DNA of 64,000 bases from Rugosimonospora acidiphila (GCF_039543385.1 NZ_BAABJQ010000034.1:1-64000), one strand, 5' to 3'. Positions 15,964-24,922 are shown, numbered from the stretch's first letter. Program-made: numbers and translations. Notes: generated by a model not told the origin, from the letters alone.

Positions 15964-16899
15964 TCAATGCGGCCGCGCGCCCGGGCGCCCGCGCAGGTAC
16001 GCCTCGGTGGAGGCGCGCAGCGCGGCGACGCAGGCGGCCACCGCGGGGTGCGTGCCGGAGCCCCGCCGGTACGCGATCCGGGTGCGCCGGCGGGCCGGCA
16101 GCGGCAGGAGCCGCACCCCGGACGGGGGCTGCGCGGCGCCCAGCCGCGGCACGATCGCCACCCCCTGCCCGGCCGCGACCAGCGCCAGTACGGCGGTGAA
16201 GTCGTCGGCGTGGTGGCGCACCCGGGGCGTGAAGCCGGCCGCCCGGCAGGCCCGTACGGCGACGGTGTGGCACAGCGTGCCGGGGCTGCCCACGATCCAC
16301 GCGGCGTCTCGGGCACCGCGAATCGGGTCGCCCTCGCCGCCGCCCTCGTCCTCGCCGCCACCGCCGTCGGCGGGCACGGCGAGAAACACCGTCTCCTCCA
16401 GCAGCGGCACCGAGTCCACGGCATCCTCCGGCTGGCCGGGCACCACGTCGTAGTCGTGCGTCAGCGCCACGTCGAGCCGCTGGTCGCGCAGGGCGGCGGG
16501 CATGGCCACCGGATCGAGTTCGGTGACCATGAGGTCCAGCGCCGGGTGTTCGCGGCCCAGCGCCACCAACGCCGGCGGCAGCAGGGTGCGTACGGCGCTG
16601 GGGAACGCGCCGATGCGCACGGTCCCCGACAGCCCGGCGCGCGCGGCGGCCAGCGACGCGTCCGCGGCCTCCAGCGCGGCCAGTACCGCCTCGGCGTGCG
16701 CCACCAGGGCCGCCCCGGCACTGGTGAGCCCCACCCGCCGCCCGGTGTGCTCCAGCAGCGGCACGCCCGCCTCCCGCTGCAGCGCGGCGAGTTGTTGGGA
16801 CACGGCGGACGGGGTGTACGCGTGGGCCCGGGCGACCGCGGCGATGGTGCCGAGGTGCGCCAGGTCCCGCAGCAGTCGCAGGCGCCGGACGTCGAGCAT
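15964..16899 (-). CDS. LysR-family transcriptional regulator
   Basis: 311 residues. The N-terminal winged helix (MLDVRRLRLLRDLAHLGTI, then AYTPSAVSQQLAALQRE, then GVPLLEHTGRRVGLT) is followed by a periplasmic-binding-like effector domain (about 90-300). An odd Gly/Glu-rich insertion (GGGGEDEGGGEGD) lies near residue 180 inside the effector domain. The gene is divergent from the DHDPS-like gene with only 70 nt between starts. Such regulators usually control the adjacent divergent gene. Confidence 0.92.
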   Translation of the reverse strand: MLDVRRLRLLRDLAHLGTIAAVARAHAYTPSAVSQQLAALQREAGVPLLEHTGRRVGLTSAGAALVAHAEAVLAALEAADASLAAARAGLSGTVRIGAFPSAVRTLLPPALVALGREHPALDLMVTELDPVAMPAALRDQRLDVALTHDYDVVPGQPEDAVDSVPLLEETVFLAVPADGGGGEDEGGGEGDPIRGARDAAWIVGSPGTLCHTVAVRACRAAGFTPRVRHHADDFTAVLALVAAGQGVAIVPRLGAAQPPSGVRLLPLPARRRTRIAYRRGSGTHPAVAACVAALRASTEAYLRGRPGARPH

Positions 16900-16928
16900 C
16901 AGCTCAGCTTACGGTCATGTCAAGGAAC

Positions 16929-16945
16929 GTGAACTGGTGCTTCAC
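16929..16945. promoter_or_regulatory. Candidate LysR operator GTGAA-N7-TTCAC
   Basis: A perfect inverted repeat GTGAA (16929-16933) and TTCAC (16941-16945) lies in the 70-nt gap between the divergent LysR and DHDPS-like genes. Its 17-bp dyad spacing suits a LysR recognition site of the T-N11-A class. Confidence 0.5.
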
Positions 16946-16969
16946 AATCCGGCCGGGCAGCCTGGAGTC

Positions 16970-17920
16970 ATGACGCTCACCGGCCTGTACGTTCCGCTGA
17001 TCACCCCCTTCGACTCCACCGGGGCGGTGGCCCCGACCGCGCTGGAACCCCTCGCCCACCGGCTGCTGGACGACGGGGCCACCGGACTGGTGGCCCTCGG
17101 CACCACGGGAGAGCCGGGTGCCCTCGACGGCCCGGAGCGGCGCCTGGTGGTGGACCTGGCGGCGCGGGTCTGCCGCGAGCGCGGCGCACCGCTGCTGGTC
17201 GGCGCGAACACCCCGGAGGAGCTGGCGGCGCTGGCCGGGCGGCCCGAGGTGGCGGCGGCACTGTGCGTGGTGCCGCCGTTCACCCGTCCCGGGCAGGACG
17301 CGGTGCTCGCCCACTTCGCCCGGCTCGCCTCGGCCAGCCCGGTGCCGCTGGTCGCGTACGACGTCCCGTACCGCACCGGCCAGTACCTGTCCGCCGGTAC
17401 GCTGCGCCGGCTGGCGGCCGTACCGGGCGTGGTGGGGCTGAAGTACGCGCCGGGCGGGATCAACGCCGACACCGTCGCGCTGTTCGCCGACCCGCCGGCC
17501 GGATTCGCCCTGCTCGGCGGCGACGACCCGTTCATCGCGCCGCTGCTCGCCCTGGGCGCCCAGGGCGGCATCCTCGCCTCAGCGCATTTGGCCACCACCG
17601 AGTTCGCCGCGCTGATCCGGGCCTGGCACGAGGGTGACGTGGCCACGGCGCGGCCGCTGGGGCGCCGGCTCGCCACCCTGTCGACCGCGCTGTTCGCGGA
17701 GCCCAACCCAACGGTGATCAAGGCCGTCCTGCACGCCCGGGGCCACCTCCCGACCGCCGCGGTCCGGCCACCCCTGCTACCGGCCGCGGCCGGCACGGTC
17801 GAGGAGGCCCTCCACCGCCTCGACGAGCTGTCCGCCTTGACGAATTGTCCGGCGCGCACCCGCCGGTCGGCGCCGGCGCGGATCGGCGGGCAGGATGAGC
17901 TTGACCATGACACGGTGTGA
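16970..17920 (+). CDS. Dihydrodipicolinate synthase/N-acetylneuraminate lyase family aldolase
   Basis: 316 residues starting at MTLTGLYVPLITPFD. The class I aldolase barrel carries GTTGEPGALDGPER, PPFTRPG and YDVPYRTG (catalytic Tyr). The Schiff-base Lys sits in VVGLKYAPG (about residue 160), followed by GGDDPFIAPLLALGAQGGILA. It may be a biosynthetic DapA or a catabolic lyase acting on 2-keto acids. The adjacent divergent LysR regulator favours an inducible role. The C-terminus extends about 20 residues beyond the usual end. ATG at 16970 follows GGAG. Confidence 0.88.
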   Translation: MTLTGLYVPLITPFDSTGAVAPTALEPLAHRLLDDGATGLVALGTTGEPGALDGPERRLVVDLAARVCRERGAPLLVGANTPEELAALAGRPEVAAALCVVPPFTRPGQDAVLAHFARLASASPVPLVAYDVPYRTGQYLSAGTLRRLAAVPGVVGLKYAPGGINADTVALFADPPAGFALLGGDDPFIAPLLALGAQGGILASAHLATTEFAALIRAWHEGDVATARPLGRRLATLSTALFAEPNPTVIKAVLHARGHLPTAAVRPPLLPAAAGTVEEALHRLDELSALTNCPARTRRSAPARIGGQDELDHDTV

Positions 17921-17941
17921 GACGCCAGGGTGGGACCTGCC

Positions 17942-18778
17942 ATGTTCAGTATCGGAGACTTCGCCAGGCTGGGCCGGGTATCGGTCCGCATGCTGCGCCA
18001 CTACGACGCGATCGGGCTGCTGGTCCCGGTGGTGGTCGATCCCGTCAACGGGTATCGGCGCTACGACGCCGACCAGTTGCGCCGGCTCAACCGCGTCATC
18101 GCGCTGAAGGATCTCGGCTTCACGCTGCAGCAGGTCCAGGCGATCCTGGACGACCGGGTCGACGTAGCCGAGCTACGGGGCATGCTGCGGCTGCGCCGGG
18201 CTCAGCTCGAGGCCCAGCTGGAGGCCGACGCGGCCAGGCTGGTCGGGGTGGAGGCGAGGCTCCGGATGATCGAGAGAGAGGGGCGCATGAACACCGAGGA
18301 CGTCGTACTCAAGCAGGTCCCCCCGGTCCGCGTCGCGGAGCTGTCCGCCACCGCCGCCGGGTACGGCCCCGAACACATCGGGCCGGTCATCACGCCGATG
18401 TACCCGGAACTGCACCAGCGCCTGGCGGCGGCCGGCGTGGCGCCGACCGGCCCGGCGATCGCCTACTACGAGCCGGCTCCGGGCGGGACCGGGGACGGCG
18501 AGCCGGTCACCGTGCACGCCGGGATTCCGGTGACGTCCGGCCCGGGCACCGGCACCGGCTTCACGGTCGTCGACCTGCCGGCGATCCCGGCCGCGGCGAC
18601 CATCGTGCATCACGGCCCGATGGACGACGTGATGGCCAGCATCCAGACCCTGGCCCGGTGGATCGAGGACAACGGGTACCGCCCGGTCGGCTACCACCGG
18701 GAGGTCTACCTGGAGTACTCCCCGGACCAGGCCGACCAGGGCGTGACCGAACTCCAGATCGAGATCGTCAAGGACTGA
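17942..18778 (+). CDS. MerR-family regulator with GyrI-like effector domain
   Basis: 278 residues. A MerR winged helix (MFSIGDFARLGRVSVRMLRHYDAIGLL, then GYRRYDADQLRRLNRVIALKDLGFTLQQV) is followed by a coiled-coil dimer helix (about 75-120). A GyrI/Bacterial-effector-binding domain follows (about 125-278) with a KQVPPVRVAEL start and a YHREVYLEYSP end. This BmrR-like layout senses small hydrophobic or cationic ligands and activates efflux or detoxification genes. No such gene is adjacent, so the target is unknown. ATG at 17942 gives the canonical first residues of the family. Confidence 0.92.
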   Translation: MFSIGDFARLGRVSVRMLRHYDAIGLLVPVVVDPVNGYRRYDADQLRRLNRVIALKDLGFTLQQVQAILDDRVDVAELRGMLRLRRAQLEAQLEADAARLVGVEARLRMIEREGRMNTEDVVLKQVPPVRVAELSATAAGYGPEHIGPVITPMYPELHQRLAAAGVAPTGPAIAYYEPAPGGTGDGEPVTVHAGIPVTSGPGTGTGFTVVDLPAIPAAATIVHHGPMDDVMASIQTLARWIEDNGYRPVGYHREVYLEYSPDQADQGVTELQIEIVKD

Positions 18779-18826
18779 CGCGCCGCCCCCGCGGCGAATA
18801 GGTCACCAGCCGCGCCAACGCGGCGA

Positions 18827-18863
18827 ATGGGTCACCGCCGATCAATCGCCGGCGGTGACCCAT
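18827..18863. terminator. Perfect 13-bp hairpin between convergent genes
   Basis: ATGGGTCACCGCC (18827-18839) pairs with 18851-18863 across an 11-nt loop. The right arm is inside the 3' end of the methyltransferase-like gene. A degenerate direct copy of the left arm lies at 18792-18807. It probably terminates the merR transcript and possibly the opposite one. Confidence 0.6.
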
Positions 18864-19696
18864 CCGCGTCCGGCGGGCTGCTCCGTGACGGGGAGGCCGG
18901 GCAGCCCCGGCGTCAACGCCGGTGTCCGGTCGAGGATGGCCAGCGTCTGCTTCGCCTGCGGCACCTCGACCCAGTGGACATCAAGCTTGTAGGCGTCGGC
19001 CGCGGCCCGCATCGCCAGCGCCAGGCTGCGGCCGCGACGGTTGGCGGTCAGCGCGTCCAGCGCCTCGACGGTGAGCCGGCCGGCCGTGTGGGCGCAGACC
19101 GTGCCCCACCCCCGGCCGATCCGCCGCTCCGCGCGGGCCACCCCGAACCCGCCGGCGCGCTCCCCCGGGCCCGTGCAGATCAACCGGCCGCCGGCGGCGA
19201 GCAGGCCGGCCAGCCGCATGGCGGCGACCGCCGGCCGGGCCTGGGCGTACACGAAGTTCACCGCGACCACCAGGTCGACGCTGCGCTCCAGCAGCGGCAG
19301 GTCCTCGATCTCCCCGCCCAGCCAGGTGATCGCCCGCCGGGCCCCCACCCGGCGGGCCGTCACCGGCCGCGACGCCGCGGGACCCGGCGTCGCGGCCGAA
19401 GGCGGCTGCGGACCCAGCGCCACGACCCGATGGCCGGCCTCGGCCAGCGCGTCGGCCAGCGCCGGCAGCGCCGCGCCCGCCAGCAGCACCCGGCGGCCGG
19501 CCGGCCCGGAAAGCTCGACGATCTTCTCGGCCAGCCGCGCGCTCAGCGGCTCGGTCCAGAAGCGGTCGTACAGCGGCGCGGAGGCGGCCGCCCACCACCG
19601 GCGGTCGCTGCGGCAGGCGACCCGCCGCGACCCACCCTGCCAGACCTCGGAGTGCTCCATGTGGACAAGTCTCGTGGGCGGCGGCGTCCGGGTCAT
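18842..19696 (-). CDS. SAM-dependent methyltransferase-like protein
   Basis: About 284 residues. The middle region resembles a Rossmann methyltransferase: VLLAGAALPALADALAEAGHRVVALGP for the nucleotide-binding edge, an acidic LGGEIEDLPLLERSVDLVVAVNFVYAQ segment, then LLAAGGRLICTGPGE. The glycine motif I is weak (LLAGAAL rather than a G-x-G pattern), so SAM binding is uncertain. ATG at 19696 is chosen; an ATG at 19660 (MEHSEVW) would remove a short basic lead. No operon partner; it converges with the MerR gene. Confidence 0.68.
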   Translation of the reverse strand: MTRTPPPTRLVHMEHSEVWQGGSRRVACRSDRRWWAAASAPLYDRFWTEPLSARLAEKIVELSGPAGRRVLLAGAALPALADALAEAGHRVVALGPQPPSAATPGPAASRPVTARRVGARRAITWLGGEIEDLPLLERSVDLVVAVNFVYAQARPAVAAMRLAGLLAAGGRLICTGPGERAGGFGVARAERRIGRGWGTVCAHTAGRLTVEALDALTANRRGRSLALAMRAAADAYKLDVHWVEVPQAKQTLAILDRTPALTPGLPGLPVTEQPAGRGWVTAGD

Positions 19697-19811
19697 GACC
19701 CCCAAACGGTGTCACGTTGACCGGCGCGAATCCGCCGGAGTCGGCTGCCCGACAAAAACGGTGCTGCGCAACGGGTCGCCGGCCCGACGCGGCGGGCCGG
19801 GCACGCGCGGA

Positions 19812-20960
19812 TCAGGCCGCGGCCGCCGGTGACGGATCTGGATCGATGCGCACGCTCGCCTGAACCCACAGGCGGTCGCCGTCCCGGAAGGACTCGACCT
19901 CGGCCGCCCCGTCCGCGGGTGCCACGGCGCCCGCCTCGGGAATCGCGTCGAATTCCAGCTGAGTGTCGGCCACCACCCCGACCGCCACCAGGCCACCGCC
20001 CACGGTCACCGTGATCCGGGCCTCGCTGCGGGCCGCGGCCAGCACCGCGATGGGCGCCTCGGTCAGCGCGCGGCGCACCTGCACCGGCAGCGCCGGCACC
20101 CGACCGGCGGTGGCGAGGTCGACGATCACGCCCTTGCGCTCGGCGATGTCCGCGCAGGCGCGCAGCTCGTGGGTGAGCGGGTCGGAGATGTCGTCGGTCT
20201 CCACCACCAGCCGGCGCAGCCGGGCCGCCTCCGCCGCGCAGCGGTGCTGCATGCGCAGGTTCGTCGGGTCGGCACCGTAACCGAGTTCGGCCAACACGTC
20301 GGCCGCGCCCTGGCGCAGCACCTCGTACCGCTGGCGGCGGGCCAGGTGCAGCTCGTCGGCGGCCGCTCGCCGGGTCACGGTGGCGGCCTGGGCGGCCGAG
20401 GCGCGGGCGGCCCACCCGGCGGCGGTGCGCAGCGCCCGTACGGCGCCGGACAGGCCCAGCTGCAGCGCGCCGGTACCGACCACGATCATCATCCACCGGG
20501 ACACCCCTACCCGGCCGAACTCCCCGTCGGGTACCAGCACCGCCAGCGTCATCGCGGCGTTGAGCGCGAGAAAGCCCGCCATTCCCCGGATCGGGCGCCG
20601 CCAGTACACGATGAGCACCAGCCAGCCCACCGCTCCCCACGCCCAGTTGGACTGGACCAGGACCTGGCCGGGGTTGCACAGGTCGACCGCCAGCGAGTCG
20701 GCCAGCAGGATGCCCAGCACCAGCCAGCGCAGCGGGATGCGCGCGTCGCGGCGCAGCAGATACCAGGCGCAGACGACGATCAGCGCGGCGAAGACCAGCC
20801 AGCAGCCGGCGACCAGGTACGGCCACCGGTAGCTCGACCAGTTGGCCAGGGTGGTGAACAGGTCGTTGCCGCTGTGCCACAGCCCGACGATCACCACCAC
20901 GGCGATCGCGGTGCCCCGGGTGTAGCCCCGGTCGACGAGTTCCGCGGGTTCGTCAGCCAT
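19812..20960 (-). CDS. Histidine-kinase-like membrane protein with degenerate catalytic boxes
   Basis: 382 residues. Six hydrophobic segments lie in residues about 20-180. A soluble part follows that aligns in layout with NarL-type kinases (dimerisation helix RRQRYEVLRQGAADVL, late ATPase-like region QVRRALTEAPIAVLAAA). The phospho-acceptor His of the dimerisation helix, the N-box Asn and the D-x-G of the G1 box are all missing. It may be a pseudokinase sensor subunit. It starts within the 3' end of the true kinase gene upstream (8-nt overlap), so the two are co-translated. Confidence 0.7.
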   Translation of the reverse strand: MADEPAELVDRGYTRGTAIAVVVIVGLWHSGNDLFTTLANWSSYRWPYLVAGCWLVFAALIVVCAWYLLRRDARIPLRWLVLGILLADSLAVDLCNPGQVLVQSNWAWGAVGWLVLIVYWRRPIRGMAGFLALNAAMTLAVLVPDGEFGRVGVSRWMMIVVGTGALQLGLSGAVRALRTAAGWAARASAAQAATVTRRAAADELHLARRQRYEVLRQGAADVLAELGYGADPTNLRMQHRCAAEAARLRRLVVETDDISDPLTHELRACADIAERKGVIVDLATAGRVPALPVQVRRALTEAPIAVLAAARSEARITVTVGGGLVAVGVVADTQLEFDAIPEAGAVAPADGAAEVESFRDGDRLWVQASVRIDPDPSPAAAA

Positions 20961-22392
20961 CCGAGCCACCGTCCGGCTCCGCCATCGAGGGCGCCGTGTG
21001 CCACCCCACCGTGTTCCAGGGCGCCGTGGTCCAACTCAACGCCACGCTGGTGCCGCGGCCGGGAGCCGAGACTATCGCCGCGTCCCCGCCCACCGCCCGC
21101 ATCCGGCCTTGGATCGCCTCCCGCACGCCGTACCGGTGGGCCGGCACCCGGTCCGGGTCGAACCCGCGCCCGGCGTCGGTGACCTCGACCAGGATCTCGT
21201 CGCCGCGATAGGACAGTCGCACCGCCGCCGTGCTCACCCCGGCGTGCCGCGCGACGTTGGCCAGCGCCTGACCGGCGGCCCCGGCGAACGCCTCGGCGAC
21301 GTCTCCGGGCACCACGCAGGGCCGCAGGCTCAGCTCCACGTCGAGCCCGGCCGGCGCCCGCGCGGCGACCTCGCGCAGCCGCTGATCGAGCCGGCCGTGT
21401 TCGGCCTCGGCCTGCGCCGCCCGGCCGAGCGCGTCGATCACGGCCAGGTCGGCGATGGCCCGTTCGCGCAGCGTCGCCGAGCCCCGGTCGATGGCGCCCG
21501 TGCCCACGATGGTCAGCGTGGCCAGCACGGTGTCGTGCAGCCGGCGGTTCTCCTCGCGCTCGTGGGCACGCCGCGTGGAGGCCACCTCGGCGGCCCGGCG
21601 CACCCGCTCGTACCCGGCCAGCGCCCGGTCCGCCTGCCCGGTGGCCCGCCGGATGAGTGCCATCAGCACCCCGGCGAGGGCCACCTGCACCAGCAGGATG
21701 GCCGCCTGCACCAGGCCGTGGTCGGGCAGGTTGGCCAGGTCCGCGCCGACCAGGTAGCCGGCCACCACGAACAGGCCCGCGGGGATGGCGGCCGGCAGCG
21801 GCCACGCGAAGTTCGTCACCATGACGGTCATCGTGGCGAGCACCGTCACCCAACCGGCGCCGGCCGGCAGCGCCGCCTCGGCGGTCAGCCGGCCGTGCAG
21901 CACACACAGCGCCGTGGTCAGCAGCACCTCGATGACGATCAGCCACACCCGCAGCCCGCGGGTCAGCGCGACCCAGGTGAACAGGCCGGCCCAGCAGAGG
22001 TTGACCGCCACCGCCGGCACCACCCAGGTCAGCGACCCCGGCCGGGCCACGCCCACCAACGCGGCGACGCCGCCCACCACGGCGACGGCGTCGCGCAGCG
22101 CGCAGGCGAACCAGGCCGCGATCCGGCGCATCGCGTAGCTGGCCGGGCTCTCCGCGTCGGGGCCGGGCGCGGGGTCCCCGCCGGTATCCGGCATCCCGGG
22201 CACCTGGGCACCGGGCAGCAACGCGGTCGGCAGCAGGCCGCTGGGCAGCACGGAGGTGGGCAGCAGCCCGCTCCCGGGCCACCGGCGCGGTCGGGGAGGA
22301 CTGGTCCGGGTCGTCGCGCGGCGCCAGACGCGCCGAGCCGGACCGGTCGTGATCGGGGCGGCGGGACTGGCCGAGGTCAACCCGGTCGCCAT
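20953..22392 (-). CDS. Sensor histidine kinase (NarL/DesK-type)
   Basis: 479 residues. A Pro/Leu-rich N-terminal extension is followed by about six transmembrane segments (about 85-265). The dimerisation helix follows with phospho-acceptor HDTVLATL, then the ATPase domain with N-box ALANVARHAG and G1 box TDAGRGFDP. The end GGDAAIVSAPGRGTSVALSW is typical. It autophosphorylates and should phosphorylate the divergent response regulator. ATG at 22392 is chosen because AGGAGG lies 6 nt upstream; an open frame continues further but lacks such a site. It overlaps the degenerate kinase-like gene downstream. Confidence 0.9.
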   Translation of the reverse strand: MATGLTSASPAAPITTGPARRVWRRATTRTSPPRPRRWPGSGLLPTSVLPSGLLPTALLPGAQVPGMPDTGGDPAPGPDAESPASYAMRRIAAWFACALRDAVAVVGGVAALVGVARPGSLTWVVPAVAVNLCWAGLFTWVALTRGLRVWLIVIEVLLTTALCVLHGRLTAEAALPAGAGWVTVLATMTVMVTNFAWPLPAAIPAGLFVVAGYLVGADLANLPDHGLVQAAILLVQVALAGVLMALIRRATGQADRALAGYERVRRAAEVASTRRAHEREENRRLHDTVLATLTIVGTGAIDRGSATLRERAIADLAVIDALGRAAQAEAEHGRLDQRLREVAARAPAGLDVELSLRPCVVPGDVAEAFAGAAGQALANVARHAGVSTAAVRLSYRGDEILVEVTDAGRGFDPDRVPAHRYGVREAIQGRMRAVGGDAAIVSAPGRGTSVALSWTTAPWNTVGWHTAPSMAEPDGGSDG

Positions 22393-22521
22393 CGACAGCC
22401 TCCTGGTACGCGTCGGCGGTTCGCCCGCACTTGACACTGACACTATGGCCCAAACCGGGGCGTCTCGACAATCGTCAATCCGGTCGAACCGCCCGGACGG
22501 ATACCGTACGCCATCGGGTCG

Positions 22522-22534
22522 GTCCAGAATGGAC
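22522..22534. promoter_or_regulatory. GTCCA-N3-TGGAC palindrome, copy 2
   Basis: GTCCAGAATGGAC; the arms extend by one base pair each (GGTCCA...TGGACC, 22521-22535). It lies 25 nt before the response-regulator start in the divergent promoter of the two-component system. Confidence 0.5.
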
Positions 22535-22558
22535 CTGAGGCATGGAAGGGGCGATGAG

Positions 22559-23257
22559 GTGACCGCGAGTCAGGCGCCAACAGTACGGGTGACGGTAATC
22601 GACGACCATCCCGTGGTGCTGGAAGGGATCCAGTCCTGGATCGCCAGCGATCCGCTGGGCCGCGTCGAGGTGATCGCCGCCGGCGGCAGCATCGAGGAGG
22701 CGCTCGACGGGCCGGGTGCCTCGTGCGACGTGGTGCTGCTCGACCTCAACCTCGGACAGGGACTGGTCATCGACCGGATCGAGGGGCTGACCGCGGCCGG
22801 GCGCCGGATAGTGGTCTTCTCCCAGAACAGCGATCCGGACACCATCCTCGCCGTGCTGGACGCCGGCGCGTGCGCCTATCTGGCCAAGCACGAGGGCCGG
22901 GAGCACTGCGTGGAGACGCTGGTGGCGGTCGCCGCGGACCGGCCGTACGTGACCCCCAGCGTGGCCGGCGCCATGGTCACCGACCAGCGGCCGGCCAGCC
23001 CCAAGCTGTCCGGCCAGGAGCAGGAGGCGCTGCGCCTGTGGTTCCAGGGCATGTCCAAGGCGTCGGTGGCCCGCCGGATGAGCATCGGGGAGAACACCGT
23101 CAAGCAGTACATCGACCGGGCCCGAATGAAATACATCAAGGCCGGCCGGGCGGCACCGACCACGTTCGCGCTGCTCGCCCGGGCCATCGAGGACGGCCTG
23201 ATCGACTCCCGCGAGGTGGGTGGTTACCGGTCGTTCGCGGCCGCGCCGGAGGAATGA
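22559..23257 (+). CDS. Response regulator with receiver and LuxR-like HTH domain
   Basis: 232 residues. The receiver domain (about 8-130) shows acidic pocket DDHP, phospho-acceptor Asp in VVLLDLNLG and conserved Lys in YLAKHEG. The DNA-binding end (about 155-215) has LSGQEQEALRLWFQGMSKA then SIGENTVKQYIDRAR, a LuxR-type helix-turn-helix. It is divergent from the sensor kinase, which should be its partner. The GTG start at 22559 is preferred because of AAGGGG about 8 nt upstream. The GTCCA palindrome just upstream may be its own binding site. Confidence 0.9.
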   Translation: MTASQAPTVRVTVIDDHPVVLEGIQSWIASDPLGRVEVIAAGGSIEEALDGPGASCDVVLLDLNLGQGLVIDRIEGLTAAGRRIVVFSQNSDPDTILAVLDAGACAYLAKHEGREHCVETLVAVAADRPYVTPSVAGAMVTDQRPASPKLSGQEQEALRLWFQGMSKASVARRMSIGENTVKQYIDRARMKYIKAGRAAPTTFALLARAIEDGLIDSREVGGYRSFAAAPEE

Positions 23258-23345
23258 GCTTCTGAAACTCGGCGTGGCCGGCCCGCCGGCTGTGCGAGAA
23301 TGTGACAGTTCGCTCCCGTTCGCCCGATACCCGGTGCGCTGATCG

Positions 23346-24518
23346 ATGACCGAGACCACCGCGCCGGCCCTCACGCGTACGCCCGGCGGCCCCCAGCGGG
23401 CCACCCTGCTGGAGCTGTTCTTCGACCTTGTCTTCGTCGCGGCGCTCGCGCTGACCTCCATCGACCTCGCCCGGAAGCTGTCCTGGGCGGGGGTCGTCGA
23501 GGGACTGCTGCCGCTGCTGGCCGTGTGGTGGGTCTGGCAGATCACCACGCTGGTGACGGACTACTACGACCCGGAGCGGTGGCCGATCCAGGCCATTCTC
23601 GGCGGCACCATGTTGGGCAGCATCCTGCTGGCCGCCACGCTCCCCGCTGCGTTCGGACCGCACGGGCTGTTCTTCGCCATCGTCTACGTCACCATCCACC
23701 TCGGCCGGGGGCTGCCGCTGGTCACGTTCCAGCGCGGTGGCCCGCAGATCCGGGCCGCCCGATTCATGATCTGGTTCGGCGTCTCGACCCCGGCGTGGAT
23801 CCTCGGCGCGCTGTCGCCGCACCCCACCACCCGCGGCGCACTGTGGGCGCTCGCCCTGGCCCTGGAGTACCTGATCGGCGCGCTCCGGTACCCGGTGCCG
23901 CGGCTCGGCCGGGTGCCCCTGTCCCAGTACGAGACGGCCGGCCGGCACCTCGGCGAGCGGTACCAGCAATTCATGATCCTGACCCTCGGCGACCTGATCG
24001 TGGTGCCGGCCCTGAAGTTCGGCCAGACCGGCTTCTCCGGGCTCCGCACCGCCGCCCTCCTCGCGGCGTTCGCCGCCACGGCGCTGTTGTGGCAGATCTA
24101 CGTGTTCCGGATCGGGCTGCGTTTCGAGACGGTGATCGACCAGAACCCGGGACGGGTCGAGCGTTGGGCGCCGTACACACAGGTGCTCACGGTGGCCGGC
24201 GTGGTGGCCCTGGGTACCGGCTTCGAGCTCGTGATCGGGCAGCCCGGCGGGACGACGCCGGCCGCCTGGGCGGTGGTGCTGTTCGCCGGGCCGGCCCTGT
24301 TCCTGGTCGGCCGGATCACCTTCGAGTACCAGATGTTCCGCCGGTACTCCCGCTCCCGGGTCGCCTGGGCGGTAGTGCTGATCCCGATGGCGGTCGTCGC
24401 GTGCGCGGTGCCGCCGCTACTGGCGACGGTCCTGGTCGCCATCAACCTGCTGGGCGTCGCGGTCACCGACGCCATCCGCGGCCGGCGCGGCTCCGGCAGG
24501 CTGTCGGGCGACCCCTGA
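23346..24518 (+). CDS. Low-temperature-requirement A (LtrA) family membrane protein
   Basis: 390 residues with 10-11 hydrophobic segments. Signatures are LLELFFDLVFVAAL near 22-35, WWVWQITTLVTDYYDPERWP near 61-80, and a later ERYQQFMILTLGDLIV near 205-220, all typical of LtrA proteins. The biochemical role of the family is not established; the name comes from a Listeria cold-growth mutant. It is a stand-alone gene after the response regulator and may or may not be a target of it. Confidence 0.9.
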   Translation: MTETTAPALTRTPGGPQRATLLELFFDLVFVAALALTSIDLARKLSWAGVVEGLLPLLAVWWVWQITTLVTDYYDPERWPIQAILGGTMLGSILLAATLPAAFGPHGLFFAIVYVTIHLGRGLPLVTFQRGGPQIRAARFMIWFGVSTPAWILGALSPHPTTRGALWALALALEYLIGALRYPVPRLGRVPLSQYETAGRHLGERYQQFMILTLGDLIVVPALKFGQTGFSGLRTAALLAAFAATALLWQIYVFRIGLRFETVIDQNPGRVERWAPYTQVLTVAGVVALGTGFELVIGQPGGTTPAAWAVVLFAGPALFLVGRITFEYQMFRRYSRSRVAWAVVLIPMAVVACAVPPLLATVLVAINLLGVAVTDAIRGRRGSGRLSGDP

Positions 24519-24541
24519 ACACGACTCGTCGAGGGTCGCCC
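24506..24541. terminator. Hairpin between convergent ltrA-like and VOC genes
   Basis: GGGCGACCC (24506-24514) pairs with 24533-24541, with a smaller nested CTCG/CGAG pair inside the loop. The left arm overlaps the last codons of the LtrA gene. Only 29 nt separate the two convergent genes. Confidence 0.55.
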
Positions 24542-24547
24542 GGGACC

Positions 24548-24922
24548 TCAGCGGCCGGCGGTGGACTGCAGGACTATGCCGTTGCCGTCGGGATCGTCGA
24601 AGGTGACGAAGCGTCCCCACGGCGCCTGCTGGATGCCGCCCTCGATGATCACTCCCCGCGCCACGAGGGTCTGGACGTCGCCGTCCAGGTCGTCGGACTC
24701 GATGACCAGACCCTTGGCGCTGCCGGCCGACATCGTGTCGAACCAGGTCACCAGCGTGATCGAGGTCTGCCCACCGCTCGGCCGGACCTGAACCCACCGC
24801 TGGCCCGGCATCGTGGCGTCGTCGTTGACAAGGTCGAACCCGAGGGTGTCGACGTAGAAGTCCCTGGCCCGATCCTGATCCGTGACCGGGAGGGAGAGCA
24901 GTTGGATGTGGGTGAGACTCAT
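24548..24922 (-). CDS. VOC-family (glyoxalase/dioxygenase superfamily) protein
   Basis: 124 residues with two beta-alpha-beta-beta-beta modules: LPVTDQDRARDFYVDTLGFDLVND (first) and LVIESDDLDGDVQTLVARG then FVTFDDPDGNGIVLQ (second). Size and motifs match glyoxalase/bleomycin-resistance-like proteins. The function may be metal-dependent detoxification or ligand binding; no substrate can be inferred. A GTCCA palindrome lies 121-133 nt upstream of its start. Confidence 0.9.
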   Translation of the reverse strand: MSLTHIQLLSLPVTDQDRARDFYVDTLGFDLVNDDATMPGQRWVQVRPSGGQTSITLVTWFDTMSAGSAKGLVIESDDLDGDVQTLVARGVIIEGGIQQAPWGRFVTFDDPDGNGIVLQSTAGR

